Assembly (NCBI GenBank): GCA_035632955.1
Contig: DASQFU010000074.1
Location: 1-21,880, forward strand
Direction of reading: 5' to 3'
DNA from: DASQFU01 sp035632955
GTDB taxonomy: Bacteria; Eisenbacteria; RBG-16-71-46
Length of the DNA: 21,880 nt
Shown: positions 1 through 8,364 of the stretch, in pieces
Position numbering within the stretch: the first letter of the stretch is position 1
Layout of the letters: each line of letters opens with the position of its first letter
The notes under the pieces: model-generated
What the model was told of the DNA's origin: nothing
Seen by the model: only the letters and a program-made list of their open reading frames with translations
Database searches by the model: none
Made by a program: the position numbers and the translations under genes

Positions 1-217
1 GGTCGAGCGCAGCCGGCGCACCGTCATGACGGTCACGGGCGTCGACCAGGAAAGCGCTGCGCACGCGATCGCCGGCGCGGGCAAAAGCGTGAAAACGGCG
101 ATCGTGATGCTGAAGTTGGGCTGCTCGCGCGACGAAGCGGAGGCACGCCTCGCGCGCGCGAACGATTTCGTGCGTGCGGCGCTGGCCGGCGCTCCGGGCG
201 AGCGGGGGCGAGCGTGA
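1..217 (+). CDS. murQ: N-acetylmuramic acid 6-phosphate etherase, C-terminal end (partial)
   Basis: The reading frame is open from base 2 to a TGA at 215-217, so only about 71 C-terminal residues are present. They look like the helical tail of MurQ: a GVDQESA segment, then GKSVKTAIVMLKLGCSRDEA, then a final helix ending FVRAAL. MurQ is a cytosolic SIS-domain enzyme that removes the D-lactyl ether from MurNAc-6-P to give GlcNAc-6-P and D-lactate. The sugar-binding SIS domain lies upstream of the window. The stop overlaps the GTG of the next gene (GTGA), and anmK, whose product is the MurQ substrate, lies in the same operon. That context supports the call from a short fragment. Confidence 0.8.
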   Translation, partial: VERSRRTVMTVTGVDQESAAHAIAGAGKSVKTAIVMLKLGCSRDEAEARLARANDFVRAALAGAPGERGRA

Positions 218-1455
218 GGCGCGTCTGCGGTTCGCTGGCCAGGGCTTTGCGCTGGGCGGGAATGGCAGGGTGGGCGCTGCTGCTCGCGTGCGCTCCGGCG
301 GCGCGGGAGAAAACTGTCGTGTTCTGGCAGTTCTGGCCGGCGGACGTGGTCACGCCGTTGATCCGGAAGTTCGAATCGGAGCATCCCGGAATCAAGGTTC
401 AGATGGAGCAGCTCACCTGGGACAGCGGCAAGGACAAGATCACGGCCGCGGTGGCGGCCGGCAAGCCGCCCGACCTGTGCGAGCTGGGCTCCACGTACAT
501 GCCGCGGTTTCTCGCGTCCGGCGCGCTCTCCGACTGGAGCGCCGGAGTCGCGGACCTCGAGCCGGGCCTGCGCGGATGGGAGATGTGCAGCATCGGCGAC
601 GCGCTCTACGGATTGCCGTGGGTGCTCGGGACGCGCGCGCTGTTCTACAACCGGACCCTGTTCGCTCGGGCGGGCCTCGATTCCACGCGCCCGCCGGTGA
701 CCTGGGGCGAGCTCCGTCACGCGGCCCGGGCGATTCAGCGTCTGGGAGGCGGCGTGCACGGCTACGGCGTCAGCCTCAACGATCGCCAGAAGCTGTTCAA
801 GAAGTTCATGCCGTTCGCCTGGAGCAACGGCGGAGAAATTCTCTCGGCCGATCTCGACTCGGTGCTGTTCGATTCGCCCGAGAACCGCGAGGCACTCGAC
901 TTCTATCTCGGCCTGCGCGAGGTCGGCATGACGGGACTGCAGGATGCGCTGGATCACGAATTCAAAGAGGGCAGGCTGGGCCTCCAGATCTCGGGGGCGT
1001 GGCTGTGCAAGCAGATTCCCAAGGAAGCGCCCGGCCTTCGCTACGGCGTCGCGCTGGTGCCGATGCCGGCGACCGATCGCGGCTCGCATGCGTCGTTCGC
1101 GGGCGGCGAGGTGCTGGTCAGCTTCCAGGGATCCCGGCACAAGGAAGAGGCGTTGAAGCTCGCCCGCTATCTGGTTCGGGCCGACAACGCGCTGGCGCTC
1201 GCGGTCGCCGCCCAGAGCGTGCAACCGGCCACGGTCGGCGCGGACACCGCGGCGTTCTACCGCGAGCGTCCCGAGCAGCAGGTCATGATCCGCCAGTTCG
1301 AGACCGCCCGCTTCACGCCCAACCATCCGGAATGGGACGCGATGGAAGCGGCGATCGAAGACGAGATCGAGCAGGCGCTCTACGACCGGAAGTCGTCCAC
1401 GCAGGCGCTGGCGGACGCGCGCACGAAACTGGTCGCACTCCTCGGGAAGCCGTAG
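214..1455 (+). CDS. ABC transporter sugar-binding lipoprotein (SBP family 1)
   Basis: A 413-residue extracellular solute-binding protein. The N-terminus is a lipoprotein signal: basic residues, a hydrophobic stretch and a lipobox LLAC with Cys26. The mature part opens TVVFWQFWP and continues with a family-1 pattern (KFESEHPGIKVQ, AAVAAGKPPDL, GALYGLPW-type segment, FYNRTLFARAGLD, and EFKEGRLGLQISGAW near the middle). The family binds oligosaccharides or sugar derivatives outside the membrane and passes them to MalF/MalG-type permeases. GTG 214 overlaps the murQ stop; an ATG at 262 would still keep the lipobox and is a possible alternative. The ligand cannot be read from sequence. Its place between murQ and anmK suggests a muramyl or anhydro-muramyl sugar. 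Confidence 0.87.
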   Translation: MRRVCGSLARALRWAGMAGWALLLACAPAAREKTVVFWQFWPADVVTPLIRKFESEHPGIKVQMEQLTWDSGKDKITAAVAAGKPPDLCELGSTYMPRFLASGALSDWSAGVADLEPGLRGWEMCSIGDALYGLPWVLGTRALFYNRTLFARAGLDSTRPPVTWGELRHAARAIQRLGGGVHGYGVSLNDRQKLFKKFMPFAWSNGGEILSADLDSVLFDSPENREALDFYLGLREVGMTGLQDALDHEFKEGRLGLQISGAWLCKQIPKEAPGLRYGVALVPMPATDRGSHASFAGGEVLVSFQGSRHKEEALKLARYLVRADNALALAVAAQSVQPATVGADTAAFYRERPEQQVMIRQFETARFTPNHPEWDAMEAAIEDEIEQALYDRKSSTQALADARTKLVALLGKP

Positions 1456-1503
1456 CCGTGCCCGACGTCGCTCGGCGCCCATGAGCTTCCGGACCGACGC
1501 TTG

Positions 1504-2376
1504 ATGCGGCAGCATTCGCGAGCGACGGCCTGGGCTCTGCTCTCCCCGTGGGTGGTCTCGTTCGGACTGTTCGGGCTCTATCCATTCGCCTTCTCGCTCG
1601 CGGCCTCGTTCACGGATTACTCGCCAATCCGCCCCGGCGCGACCCGCGTGGTCGGGTTCGACAACTACGCACGCGCGCTGTCCGATCCTGCGTTCTGGTC
1701 TGCGCTCGGCAACACGGCGTGGTTCGTAATCGGCACGATTCCCTTCACGACCGCTCTGGCCCTGGCGCTCGCGCTCGCCGTCCAGCCGCACTTTCGCGGC
1801 CGCACGCTGTTTCGCGTCGGATTCTTCCTGCCGAGCGTCGTGTCGGTCGTCGTGCTCTCGCTGGTGTTCAAGGGCCTGTACGCGCCCAACGGCTCGCTCA
1901 ACGCGGTGCTCGGTGCGCTCGGATGGCCGGCCCCAGCGTGGCTGCTCGATCCCAACACCGCGCTGCCTGCGATCATGGCGATGGACGTGTGGTCGGCCAG
2001 CGGCTACTACATGATCATCTTCCTCGCCGGCCTCGAAGCGATCCCGCGCGACCTCTACGAAGCGGCGCGGCTCGAAGGCGCGGGCGCATGGGCGTGCCTG
2101 ACGCGGATCACGCTGCCGCTGCTGCGCCCGACCTTGCTGTTCGTCGTCGTCGTCAACACGATTCGCAGCCTGCAGATCTTCGCCGAGGTGTTCGTCATGA
2201 CGCGGGGCGGGCCGCTCGGGCGGACGACCACCGTCGTCTACTACCTGTACGAGGAAGCGTTCTCGCGCTTCCACCTCGGCTACGCCAGCGCGGTCGCCTA
2301 CTTGCTGTTTCTGATCTCGCTGCTGCTGGCGTGGGCCCAGATGAAAGCGATCGGCGCCCGGGAGCGGATCGCGTGA
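1504..2376 (+). CDS. Sugar ABC transporter permease, MalF/UgpA type
   Basis: A 290-residue inner-membrane permease with about six hydrophobic segments. It starts with a MalF/UgpA-like segment (ALLSPWVVSFGLFGLYPF) and carries the EAA loop, which contacts the ATPase, at about residues 186-208 (EAARLEGAGAWACLTRITLPL). It would form the channel with the permease encoded next. ATG 1504 is preferred; the TTG one codon earlier is also possible. It lies 48 bases after the binding-protein gene and its stop overlaps the next start (GTGA). No ATP-binding subunit is encoded in the visible part of the operon. Confidence 0.9.
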   Translation: MRQHSRATAWALLSPWVVSFGLFGLYPFAFSLAASFTDYSPIRPGATRVVGFDNYARALSDPAFWSALGNTAWFVIGTIPFTTALALALALAVQPHFRGRTLFRVGFFLPSVVSVVVLSLVFKGLYAPNGSLNAVLGALGWPAPAWLLDPNTALPAIMAMDVWSASGYYMIIFLAGLEAIPRDLYEAARLEGAGAWACLTRITLPLLRPTLLFVVVVNTIRSLQIFAEVFVMTRGGPLGRTTTVVYYLYEEAFSRFHLGYASAVAYLLFLISLLLAWAQMKAIGARERIA

Positions 2377-3218
2377 GCTCGCCGGCGTTGCCTGCTCGAA
2401 CGTTCGACGCTCCCAGCCGTTCGTTCGGACGCTGGCTGTGGCTCGGTCCGCTGCTGGTCACGATGTTGCTGCCGTTCGGGTGGATGGTCGCGATCTCGCT
2501 CGCTCCGCACGCGGGAGAGTCGTTCGCGCGCGCGTTGCGCGGCCCGTGGGATCTGTCCTCGTACGCCGCGCTGTTCGACACATCGGCGGTCTCGCGCTAC
2601 CTGCTCAACAGCGCCCTGATCGCCGCGGTGGTGGTGGTTCTCAATGTCGCGACGGCGGCGATGGTCGGCTACGTGCTCGGACGCAGGCGCGTGCCCGGCG
2701 AGCGCTTGTGGACGCTCGGGATCGTCGCGACGCTCATGCTGCCGAAGCAGATCCTGATGATCCCGCTCTATCTCGTGATGGCGCGGCTGCATCTGCTCGA
2801 CACCTACGCGGCCCTGGTGTTGCCGTTCGCGGTCGACGCGTTCAGCGTGTTCCTGGTGCGCCAGTACGTGAGTCAGCTTCCGCTGGAGCTGGAAGAGGCC
2901 GCCCGTGTCGACGGTGCCTCGGACTGGCTCGTGTTCCGGCGCGTCGTTTTACCGCTGATGCGGCCGGTGCTCGCCGTGGTCGCGATCCAGTCCTTCCTCA
3001 CCAACTGGAACTCGTTTCTCTTTCCGCTCATCTTCGTGGACTCGGATCGCCTGCGCACGCTTCCGGTCGGGCTCGCGCTGCTGTCGCAGACCGAGCACAG
3101 TGTCGATTGGAGCTTTCTCATGGCGGGCTCGACCATCGCCTCGCTGCCCGTGCTGGCGGTGTTCGTGGCGTTCCAGCGCCAGATCCTCTCGGGACTGCTC
3201 GCCGGAGCGGAGAAGTGA
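2373..3218 (+). CDS. Sugar ABC transporter permease, MalG/UgpE type
   Basis: A 281-residue inner-membrane permease starting at GTG 2373, which overlaps the stop of the first permease by 4 bases. It has the MalG-type pattern: an N-terminal segment (LGPLLVTMLLPFGWMVAISL), then YLLNSALIAAVVVVLNV and LMLPKQILMIPLYLV, then the EAA loop at about residues 175-198 (EAARVDGASDWLVFRRVVLPL), and a late NWNSFLFPLIF segment typical of this family. It pairs with the upstream permease to make the heterodimeric channel. Its own stop overlaps the anmK start, which suggests coupled translation of importer and kinase. Confidence 0.9.
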   Translation: MSSPALPARTFDAPSRSFGRWLWLGPLLVTMLLPFGWMVAISLAPHAGESFARALRGPWDLSSYAALFDTSAVSRYLLNSALIAAVVVVLNVATAAMVGYVLGRRRVPGERLWTLGIVATLMLPKQILMIPLYLVMARLHLLDTYAALVLPFAVDAFSVFLVRQYVSQLPLELEEAARVDGASDWLVFRRVVLPLMRPVLAVVAIQSFLTNWNSFLFPLIFVDSDRLRTLPVGLALLSQTEHSVDWSFLMAGSTIASLPVLAVFVAFQRQILSGLLAGAEK

Positions 3219-4429
3219 GTCCCGAGCCCGGGGACGCTCTCGCCACACTGCGCGCCTACCGCGCGCGACCCGAGCATCGCCTGGTCGGTCTCATGACCGG
3301 AACGTCGGCCGATGCCATCGACGCGGCGCTCGTGCGCATGAGAGGCGATGGGTTAGCGACCGAGTGCGAGCTGGTCGCCTACCGTGAAACGCCGCTCGTC
3401 CAATCGATGCGCCGGGAGATTCTCGAGGTCACGCATGCGGACGAGATCACGCCGGAGCGTCTGATGAGCCTCGATGCGGCGCTCGGGGAGAGCTATGCGG
3501 CGGCGACGCTGGACCTGCTGGCCGGGGCCCGACTCGCACCGGACGCCGTGGATGCGATCGGGATGCACGGCCAGACGGTTCGCCATCGGCCGCGCGCGGC
3601 GGGCACGATGGCCCTGTCGCTCCAGCTCGGCTCGGCGGCGGTGCTTGCCGAGCGCACCGGGATCGCCGTCGTCTCGAACTTTCGCGCGCGCGACACCGCC
3701 GCTGGCGGCGAGGGGGCGCCGCTCGTGCCCCTGTTCGACTGGCGGCTGAGCCGCTCGGCCGATGAAGCGCGGGTGCTCCTCAACCTCGGCGGTATGGCCA
3801 ACGTGACCTACGTTCCGCGCGGCGGGAACCCGAACGACGTGATCGCGTTCGACACCGGCCCCGGCAACTCGGTGCTCGACGATTTGGTCGGTCTAGTCAC
3901 GGAGGGGAAGGAGCGCTTCGATCGCGACGGTCAGCGGGCCCTCCGCGGCCGCGCCAGCGAGATGCTGGTCGGCGAGCTGCTTGGCGATCCGTTCTTCGCG
4001 CAGCCGCCGCCGCGCTCCACCGGTCGCGAGCGCTTCGGGCGCGCGTATGCCGAGCGCGGCCGCGTCCGTGCCAAAGGACTCGGTCTTGGCGACGACGACC
4101 TGATCGCCACCGCGGTCGAGCTCACCGCGCGCTCGGTCGCGGGCGCCGTGCAGCGCTTCCTCTCGCCGCTCGGCCCGGTCGATGCGGTGTACGTGAGCGG
4201 CGGGGGTGTGCGCAATCCGGCCCTGATGGCGGCGCTCGAGCGGCGCCTGGCCCCGGTTCCACTCCGCCGTGCCGAGGTGCTCGGAGTGCCCGCCGACGCA
4301 AAAGAGGCGATGGCGTTCGCGTTTCTCGCGCACCTGACGCTGTCCGGGCTGCCGGGAAACCTGCCGGGCGCCACCGGAGCTGCGCACGCCGTCGTCCTCG
4401 GTCAGATCACGCCGGGAGCTGCGCGGTGA
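3215..4429 (+). CDS. anmK: Anhydro-N-acetylmuramic acid kinase
   Basis: A 404-residue protein of the AnmK family. It hydrolyses the 1,6-anhydro bond of anhydroMurNAc and phosphorylates it with ATP, giving MurNAc-6-P, the MurQ substrate. Visible motifs are the N-terminal nucleotide-binding segment GLMTGTSADAIDAAL (residues 25-39), IGMHGQTVRHRP, SNFRARDTAAGGEGAPLVPLFD, LNLGGMANVTY, FDTGPGNSVLDD (with the conserved Asp expected to act as base) and VSGGGVRNPALM. Length is close to the usual 370-390 with about 20 extra N-terminal residues. The GTG start overlaps the permease stop, so translation is probably coupled. With murQ and the importer this forms a recycling pathway. The next gene again overlaps by 4 bases. 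Confidence 0.95.
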   Translation: MSPEPGDALATLRAYRARPEHRLVGLMTGTSADAIDAALVRMRGDGLATECELVAYRETPLVQSMRREILEVTHADEITPERLMSLDAALGESYAAATLDLLAGARLAPDAVDAIGMHGQTVRHRPRAAGTMALSLQLGSAAVLAERTGIAVVSNFRARDTAAGGEGAPLVPLFDWRLSRSADEARVLLNLGGMANVTYVPRGGNPNDVIAFDTGPGNSVLDDLVGLVTEGKERFDRDGQRALRGRASEMLVGELLGDPFFAQPPPRSTGRERFGRAYAERGRVRAKGLGLGDDDLIATAVELTARSVAGAVQRFLSPLGPVDAVYVSGGGVRNPALMAALERRLAPVPLRRAEVLGVPADAKEAMAFAFLAHLTLSGLPGNLPGATGAAHAVVLGQITPGAAR

Positions 4430-5793
4430 ACGTTCTGGGGACGACGCGGGGGAAGGCGGCGCGTATCGCGTGGCACGGCGCGGCGCTCGCGCTCGCGCTG
4501 GCGTCGTGCGCGCCGCCGCCGCCAACACCGCCGCCGCCTCCTCCCGCGGAAGAGGGGGCCTCGGAAACGCCGATTCCGTCACCCCCGCCGGTTCCCGAGT
4601 CGCGGGCCGAGCAGCCGCGAATCTCCGTGGGACTGGCGTGGGACCTCGACAGTCTGACGCTCGATCCGGTCGGCGCGGCGCAAATAGAGTCGACCGAGCC
4701 GCGGGTCCTGGCCGCGGGCGCGCGCCTCGCAGTCGGGTTGCGACTGGGGCGCATCGTGGCGCGCAGCGTCTCCGAAGCCGAGCGCTGGGAGATCGAGCTG
4801 CCGGCCCGCGACACGCTATGGCTCTGGGGCAGCGACGGCCCGGAAGGAGGGGCCGCCCGGTTCATCCGCTGGAAGGGCCGCTCGTGGCGAGGCACGTTCA
4901 AGGTGTTCGTGAATCCGCGCGGGCGGCTGACACTCGCGCTGCGCCTGCCGCTCGAGGACTATCTTCTGGGCGTGGTCCCGGGCGAGATCGGGCCGCTCGC
5001 CGAAGAGCGGTTCCAGGCGGGCCGCGCGCAAGCCATCGCGGCGCGCAGCTACACGCTGTTCTATCGCGGGCGCCGGACCCTCGAAGGGTTCGACCTCTAC
5101 GGAACCGTCGAAGACCAGGTGTACGGCCCGGTCGACGACGAGCGGCCGCTCGCCACGCGCTGCGTGACGAGCACCGCGGGAGAGGTGGCGCTTTCCGCCG
5201 GCCGGCCGATCCGCGCGAACTATTCTTCGACCTGCGGTGGAATCACCTCCGAAGTCTGGGAAGCGTGGCCGGCGGCGCCAATGCCCTATCTCGTCAGCCA
5301 TCTCGATCGCGGCGAGGCCGGCGACCATTGCGGCGCGTCGCCGCACCACCGCTGGCGCGAAGAATGGTCGGTCGCCGAGTTGCTCGCGAACTTACGGACC
5401 CACGGTCCGTTCCACGGGATTCGGATGCCGGCCGGAGGAACCGGCGAGCTGCTCGACGTACGGGTCTCCGAGCGCTCGCGCTCGGGACGCGTCTGGCGGC
5501 TGGTCGTCGAGACGTCGCGCGGCTCGATCGTCATCCCCGCTTATTCTCTGAGGCAGATGATGCGCCGTCCCGGCAACCCGGCCGCGATCCTGCGCTCCAA
5601 CCTCTTCAAGGTGGAGGTCCGTCGCGATCCACGTACGCGCCGAGCTCTGGCCGTGGTCGCGAGCGGCGCCGGTTCCGGCCACGGCGTGGGTTTGTGCCAG
5701 ACGGGCGCGCTCGGCATGGCGCAGCGCGGCGCGGACGCCGCCGCGATCATGCGTCACTACTACCCGGGCGTGATCCTGACGCGCGTCTACTAG
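4426..5793 (+). CDS. SpoIID/LytB-domain lytic transglycosylase lipoprotein
   Basis: A 455-residue predicted lipoprotein: signal peptide with lipobox LASC (Cys28), then a Pro-rich linker at residues 29-60, then a SpoIID domain. Diagnostic motifs are LPLEDYLLGVVPGEI (about 174-188, with the presumed catalytic Glu187), AQAIAARSYTLF, YSSTCGGITSEVW (about 266-278) and a C-terminal SGAGSGHGVGLCQTGALGMA followed by YYPGV. SpoIID of Bacillus is a lytic transglycosylase that cuts denuded glycan strands, and such enzymes make 1,6-anhydro-MurNAc ends. That is the sugar AnmK uses, so finding it in this operon is functionally coherent. GTG 4426 overlaps the anmK stop. This does not imply sporulation, because SpoIID-like proteins occur widely in non-sporulating bacteria. 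Confidence 0.88.
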   Translation: MNVLGTTRGKAARIAWHGAALALALASCAPPPPTPPPPPPAEEGASETPIPSPPPVPESRAEQPRISVGLAWDLDSLTLDPVGAAQIESTEPRVLAAGARLAVGLRLGRIVARSVSEAERWEIELPARDTLWLWGSDGPEGGAARFIRWKGRSWRGTFKVFVNPRGRLTLALRLPLEDYLLGVVPGEIGPLAEERFQAGRAQAIAARSYTLFYRGRRTLEGFDLYGTVEDQVYGPVDDERPLATRCVTSTAGEVALSAGRPIRANYSSTCGGITSEVWEAWPAAPMPYLVSHLDRGEAGDHCGASPHHRWREEWSVAELLANLRTHGPFHGIRMPAGGTGELLDVRVSERSRSGRVWRLVVETSRGSIVIPAYSLRQMMRRPGNPAAILRSNLFKVEVRRDPRTRRALAVVASGAGSGHGVGLCQTGALGMAQRGADAAAIMRHYYPGVILTRVY

Positions 5794-5804
5794 GTCACGC
5801 CCGT

Positions 5805-6434
5805 TCAGCCGGACAGGCGCTGCTCGATCACGTAGCGCACGATGTCGGCGTTGCTGTGGAACGCCATCTTTTCCATGATGCGTGACCGGTACGTGCTCAC
5901 GGTCTTCGGGCTCAGCGTCAGCCGGGCGGCGATGTCCTTCAGGCTCGTGCCGGCGCCGAGCAGGCACAGCACCTCGTATTCGCGGTCGGACAGCGTCTCG
6001 TGCGGCAGGCGGCGGAGACCCGACCCGCGGCTGACCAGCCGCTTCTCCACGGCATGGCTCACGTAGCGGGCGCCCCGATGCACGGTGCGGATCGCGTCCA
6101 GGATCTCCTCGGGCGATCGATCCTTGGTCACGTAGCCCGCCGCCCCCGCCCGGAACGCGCGGACCGCGTACTGATCCTCCGAGTGCATGCTGAGGACGAG
6201 CACGCGCGCCTCCGGATGGTGGGTTTCGAGGTCGCGCAGGAGCTGCAGGAACGGCAGGCCCGGCATCGAGATGTCGAGCAGCACGACGTCCACCTGGTTC
6301 TGGGCCACGGCCGCGAGAACGTCGTCGCCGCTAGCGGCTTCCGCGACCACTTCGAGATCGGGGACCTCTCCGAAGATGCGGCTCAAGCCTTCGCGCACCA
6401 CCGCGTGATCGTCCGCGATCAGCAGCCGGATCAT
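5805..6434 (-). CDS. Response regulator, NarL/FixJ family (LuxR-type HTH)
   Basis: A 209-residue two-component output protein. The receiver domain (about 1-120) has the acidic pair Asp8-Asp9, phospho-acceptor Asp54 in LLDISMPGL, switch Ser82 in VLSMHS and Lys104 in YVTKD. A LuxR/GerE DNA-binding domain occupies about 147-205 (LSDREYEVLCLLGAGTSLKDIAARL, then SPKTVSTYRSRIMEKM). Its ATG overlaps the stop of the kinase gene upstream (ATGA), so the two form a cognate pair translated together. Its 3' end faces the SpoIID gene with only 11 bases between stops. Target genes cannot be predicted from this window. Confidence 0.95.
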   Translation of the reverse strand: MIRLLIADDHAVVREGLSRIFGEVPDLEVVAEAASGDDVLAAVAQNQVDVVLLDISMPGLPFLQLLRDLETHHPEARVLVLSMHSEDQYAVRAFRAGAAGYVTKDRSPEEILDAIRTVHRGARYVSHAVEKRLVSRGSGLRRLPHETLSDREYEVLCLLGAGTSLKDIAARLTLSPKTVSTYRSRIMEKMAFHSNADIVRYVIEQRLSG

Positions 6435-8029
6435 GGGAACGCCGTCGCGCCGCGCGGGTCGGGAAGCGGAATCCGGACCAGGACCCGGGTGCCGCGACCC
6501 GGGCTCGGAACAATCGACACCGTGCCTCCGTAGGCGTTCGCGCGTTCACGCATCCCGACGAGGCCGAGCGCGCGCGGCTTCGCCAGGTCCTGCGCAGCGA
6601 TGCCCCGGCCGTCGTCGAGCACTTCCAACCGCAGCTCTCCATCCGCGGCCTCTCCGGTCACCGTGACCCGGGTGGCGCGCGCATGACGGGCGACGTTGGT
6701 CAGCGCCTCCTGCACGATGCGAAATGCCGCCAGCGCGCGGTCGCGGTCGACCGAAGCGTCGGGCAAACGGCTTTCGAAGGTGGCGGCGATGCCGGACTGG
6801 CGGGCGAAGCGCTGCGTGAGCCATTCGATCGCGGCCGGCAGCCCCAGGTCCTCCAGCATGGCCGGCCGCAGCTCGGCGGTGATCTCACGGACGACGTCCA
6901 GCGTGGCGTCCACGCCTTCGATCATCTGGTCCACTCGGTGCCGCGCCGCCTCCGACTCGCCGTCGAGACGGCGCGCGAGCCACGACAGATCGAGCCGCAT
7001 CGCCGTCAACCGCTGGCCGAGCTCGTCGTGGACCTGGCGGGCGATGCGGGACTGTTCCTCCTCCCGCACCGACTGGACGCGGCCCGCCAGGGTGCGGAAC
7101 AGCTCGCGGGACTTCCGCAGCTCGGTGTCGGCGCGCTGCCGCTCCATCACCCGCCCGATCTGAGCGCCGGTATGGCCCAGCACGTGGAGCATCTCCTCGT
7201 CCGGCTGTCTCGCCTCGGTGAGAAAGAACTCGAGCACGCCGACCACCGTGCTCCCGACCAGCACCGGCAGACCGAGTGCGGCGCGCAGCCCGCACTCACG
7301 GGCCCGCGGAGCCCGCGGGAAGTTCGCTGCCCGCGTCACGTCCTCGATCCACAGGGCGCGTCCCGACCGGAGCACCTCTCCCGGAAGACCTTCGCCAATC
7401 GACAGCGGCGTCGCCTCGGTGATTGCGCGGAACGGAGCGAATCGCTCCGCATCGGACAGATGCCAGAGCTTCGTCGGCTGCAGGTGATCGTGCGTCTCGG
7501 GATCGACCAGGTAGACATGCCCGACAGGCCACCCGGTGTGCTCGCACACGCGGTCGAGGCAGAACTGCAGGGCCTCGTCGACCGACGTGGCCTGGTTGGC
7601 GGCCACGGCGACGTCCTGGAGCACTTGGACGAACCGTGCCTGACGGCGCAGGCGCTCCTCCGTGTGCTTGCTCTCGGTCGTGTCCGTGATCAGCGCCAGC
7701 GAGGCGCGCCGCCCCTCGAACGAAACCGGGCTCCAGCGGATCTCGACGTCGATCAGCTCGCCGCTGCGCTTGCGGTGTCGCCACGTGGCACGAGCTCCGC
7801 CAACGGGCGCCGGCCAGCGCCGGGCGGCCTCGGCGACCGCATCGAGCAACGCCGGGACATCGGCCGGCGGGCGGACGTCCTTCGCGCTCATCGTCATGAA
7901 CTCCTCGCGCGAGTATCCGTAGTGGCGGACGGCGGCGTCGTTGACGGCCAGGAAGCGGTACGTCTCGAGATCCACGACCCACATCGGCAGCGGATTCTTC
8001 TCGAACAGGGGTCGGTAGTGATCGTCCAT
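6431..8029 (-). CDS. Soluble PAS-GAF sensor histidine kinase (HisKA_3)
   Basis: A 532-residue cytosolic kinase without membrane segments. Order: PAS domain (about 3-126, from LFEKNPLPMWVVDLETYRFLAVND), GAF domain (about 150-295, including GEGLPGEVLRSGRALWIEDV), HisKA_3 dimerization helix with phospho-acceptor His334 (ARQVHDELGQRLTAMRLDLSW), then HATPase with the N box (QEALTNVARHA, Asn445) and G1 box (DDGRG, about 472-476). It is of the NarX/DegS type and pairs with the overlapping response-regulator gene. ATG 8029 is chosen. The frame stays open to a GTG at 8161, but that codon lies inside the tRNA promoter and the extra 44 residues look unlike a domain. The signal sensed is unknown. Confidence 0.92.
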   Translation of the reverse strand: MDDHYRPLFEKNPLPMWVVDLETYRFLAVNDAAVRHYGYSREEFMTMSAKDVRPPADVPALLDAVAEAARRWPAPVGGARATWRHRKRSGELIDVEIRWSPVSFEGRRASLALITDTTESKHTEERLRRQARFVQVLQDVAVAANQATSVDEALQFCLDRVCEHTGWPVGHVYLVDPETHDHLQPTKLWHLSDAERFAPFRAITEATPLSIGEGLPGEVLRSGRALWIEDVTRAANFPRAPRARECGLRAALGLPVLVGSTVVGVLEFFLTEARQPDEEMLHVLGHTGAQIGRVMERQRADTELRKSRELFRTLAGRVQSVREEEQSRIARQVHDELGQRLTAMRLDLSWLARRLDGESEAARHRVDQMIEGVDATLDVVREITAELRPAMLEDLGLPAAIEWLTQRFARQSGIAATFESRLPDASVDRDRALAAFRIVQEALTNVARHARATRVTVTGEAADGELRLEVLDDGRGIAAQDLAKPRALGLVGMRERANAYGGTVSIVPSPGRGTRVLVRIPLPDPRGATAFP

Positions 8030-8154
8030 TCGGCAGGTTTCGAGCAATGGCGGGTCGAGGAGCGCGATCGCGAGGCGCGCGTTTCGTTGAGCCAAGCATC
8101 CTTCACGCGCGCCAGAGCCGCAACCACCTCGAAGGTTCGCAGCGCCCGCGTTCG

Positions 8155-8183
8155 TTGACACGACCCGAACCCGCCGCTATTCT
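8155..8183 (+). promoter_or_regulatory. Sigma-70-type promoter of the tRNA-Asp gene
   Basis: A perfect TTGACA at 8155-8160 is followed after 17 bases by TATTCT at 8178-8183. Transcription would start near 8190 and give a leader of about 40 bases before the tRNA. This is the best consensus promoter in the window and points at the tRNA gene. Confidence 0.8.
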
Positions 8184-8231
8184 GCCCCGGCTTTTCGCGC
8201 TGAGCGCCGTTCCGGCCCGCTCGCGCCCCGC

Positions 8232-8308
8232 GGGGTTGTAGTTCAGTTGGTTAGAACGCCTGCCTGTCACGCAGGAGGTCGCGGGTTCGAGTCCCGTCAA
8301 CCCCGCCA
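8232..8308 (+). tRNA. tRNA-Asp (anticodon GTC)
   Basis: A full cloverleaf of 77 bases including an encoded CCA (8306-8308). The acceptor stem GGGGTTG (8232-8238) pairs with CAACCCC (8298-8304), with discriminator G at 8305. The anticodon stem CCTGC/GCAGG encloses loop CTGTCAC with anticodon GTC at 8266-8268. The T arm reads GCGGG-TTCGAGT-CCCGT. The D-arm and anticodon-arm sequence closely matches bacterial tRNA-Asp. Confidence 0.98.
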
Positions 8309-8333
8309 CTCCTCCCAGCCCCGCATCTCGAAC

Positions 8334-8364
8334 CGCTCGGCCGCCCGCCGAGCGTGAGTCTTTT
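8334..8364 (+). terminator. Rho-independent terminator after tRNA-Asp
   Basis: An 8-bp GC-rich stem, CGCTCGGC (8334-8341) with GCCGAGCG (8347-8354) and a 5-base loop, is followed by TGAGTC and TTTT at 8361-8364. It lies 25 bases after the encoded CCA. The U-run is short, but stem and position fit. Confidence 0.7.

Noticed and set aside
4426..5793. Evidence for sporulation from the SpoIID domain
   Set aside because: SpoIID/LytB domains are common in non-sporulating bacteria. No other sporulation gene is present, and the operon context points to wall recycling.
6683..8158. A 491-residue plus-strand ORF opposite the histidine kinase
   Set aside because: It is a shadow frame of the kinase gene; the minus strand carries all recognisable PAS, GAF, HisKA_3 and ATPase motifs.
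8030..8161. N-terminal extension of the kinase to GTG 8161
   Set aside because: It would reach into the TTGACA box of the tRNA promoter, and the added residues show no domain. ATG 8029 begins just before the PAS domain.
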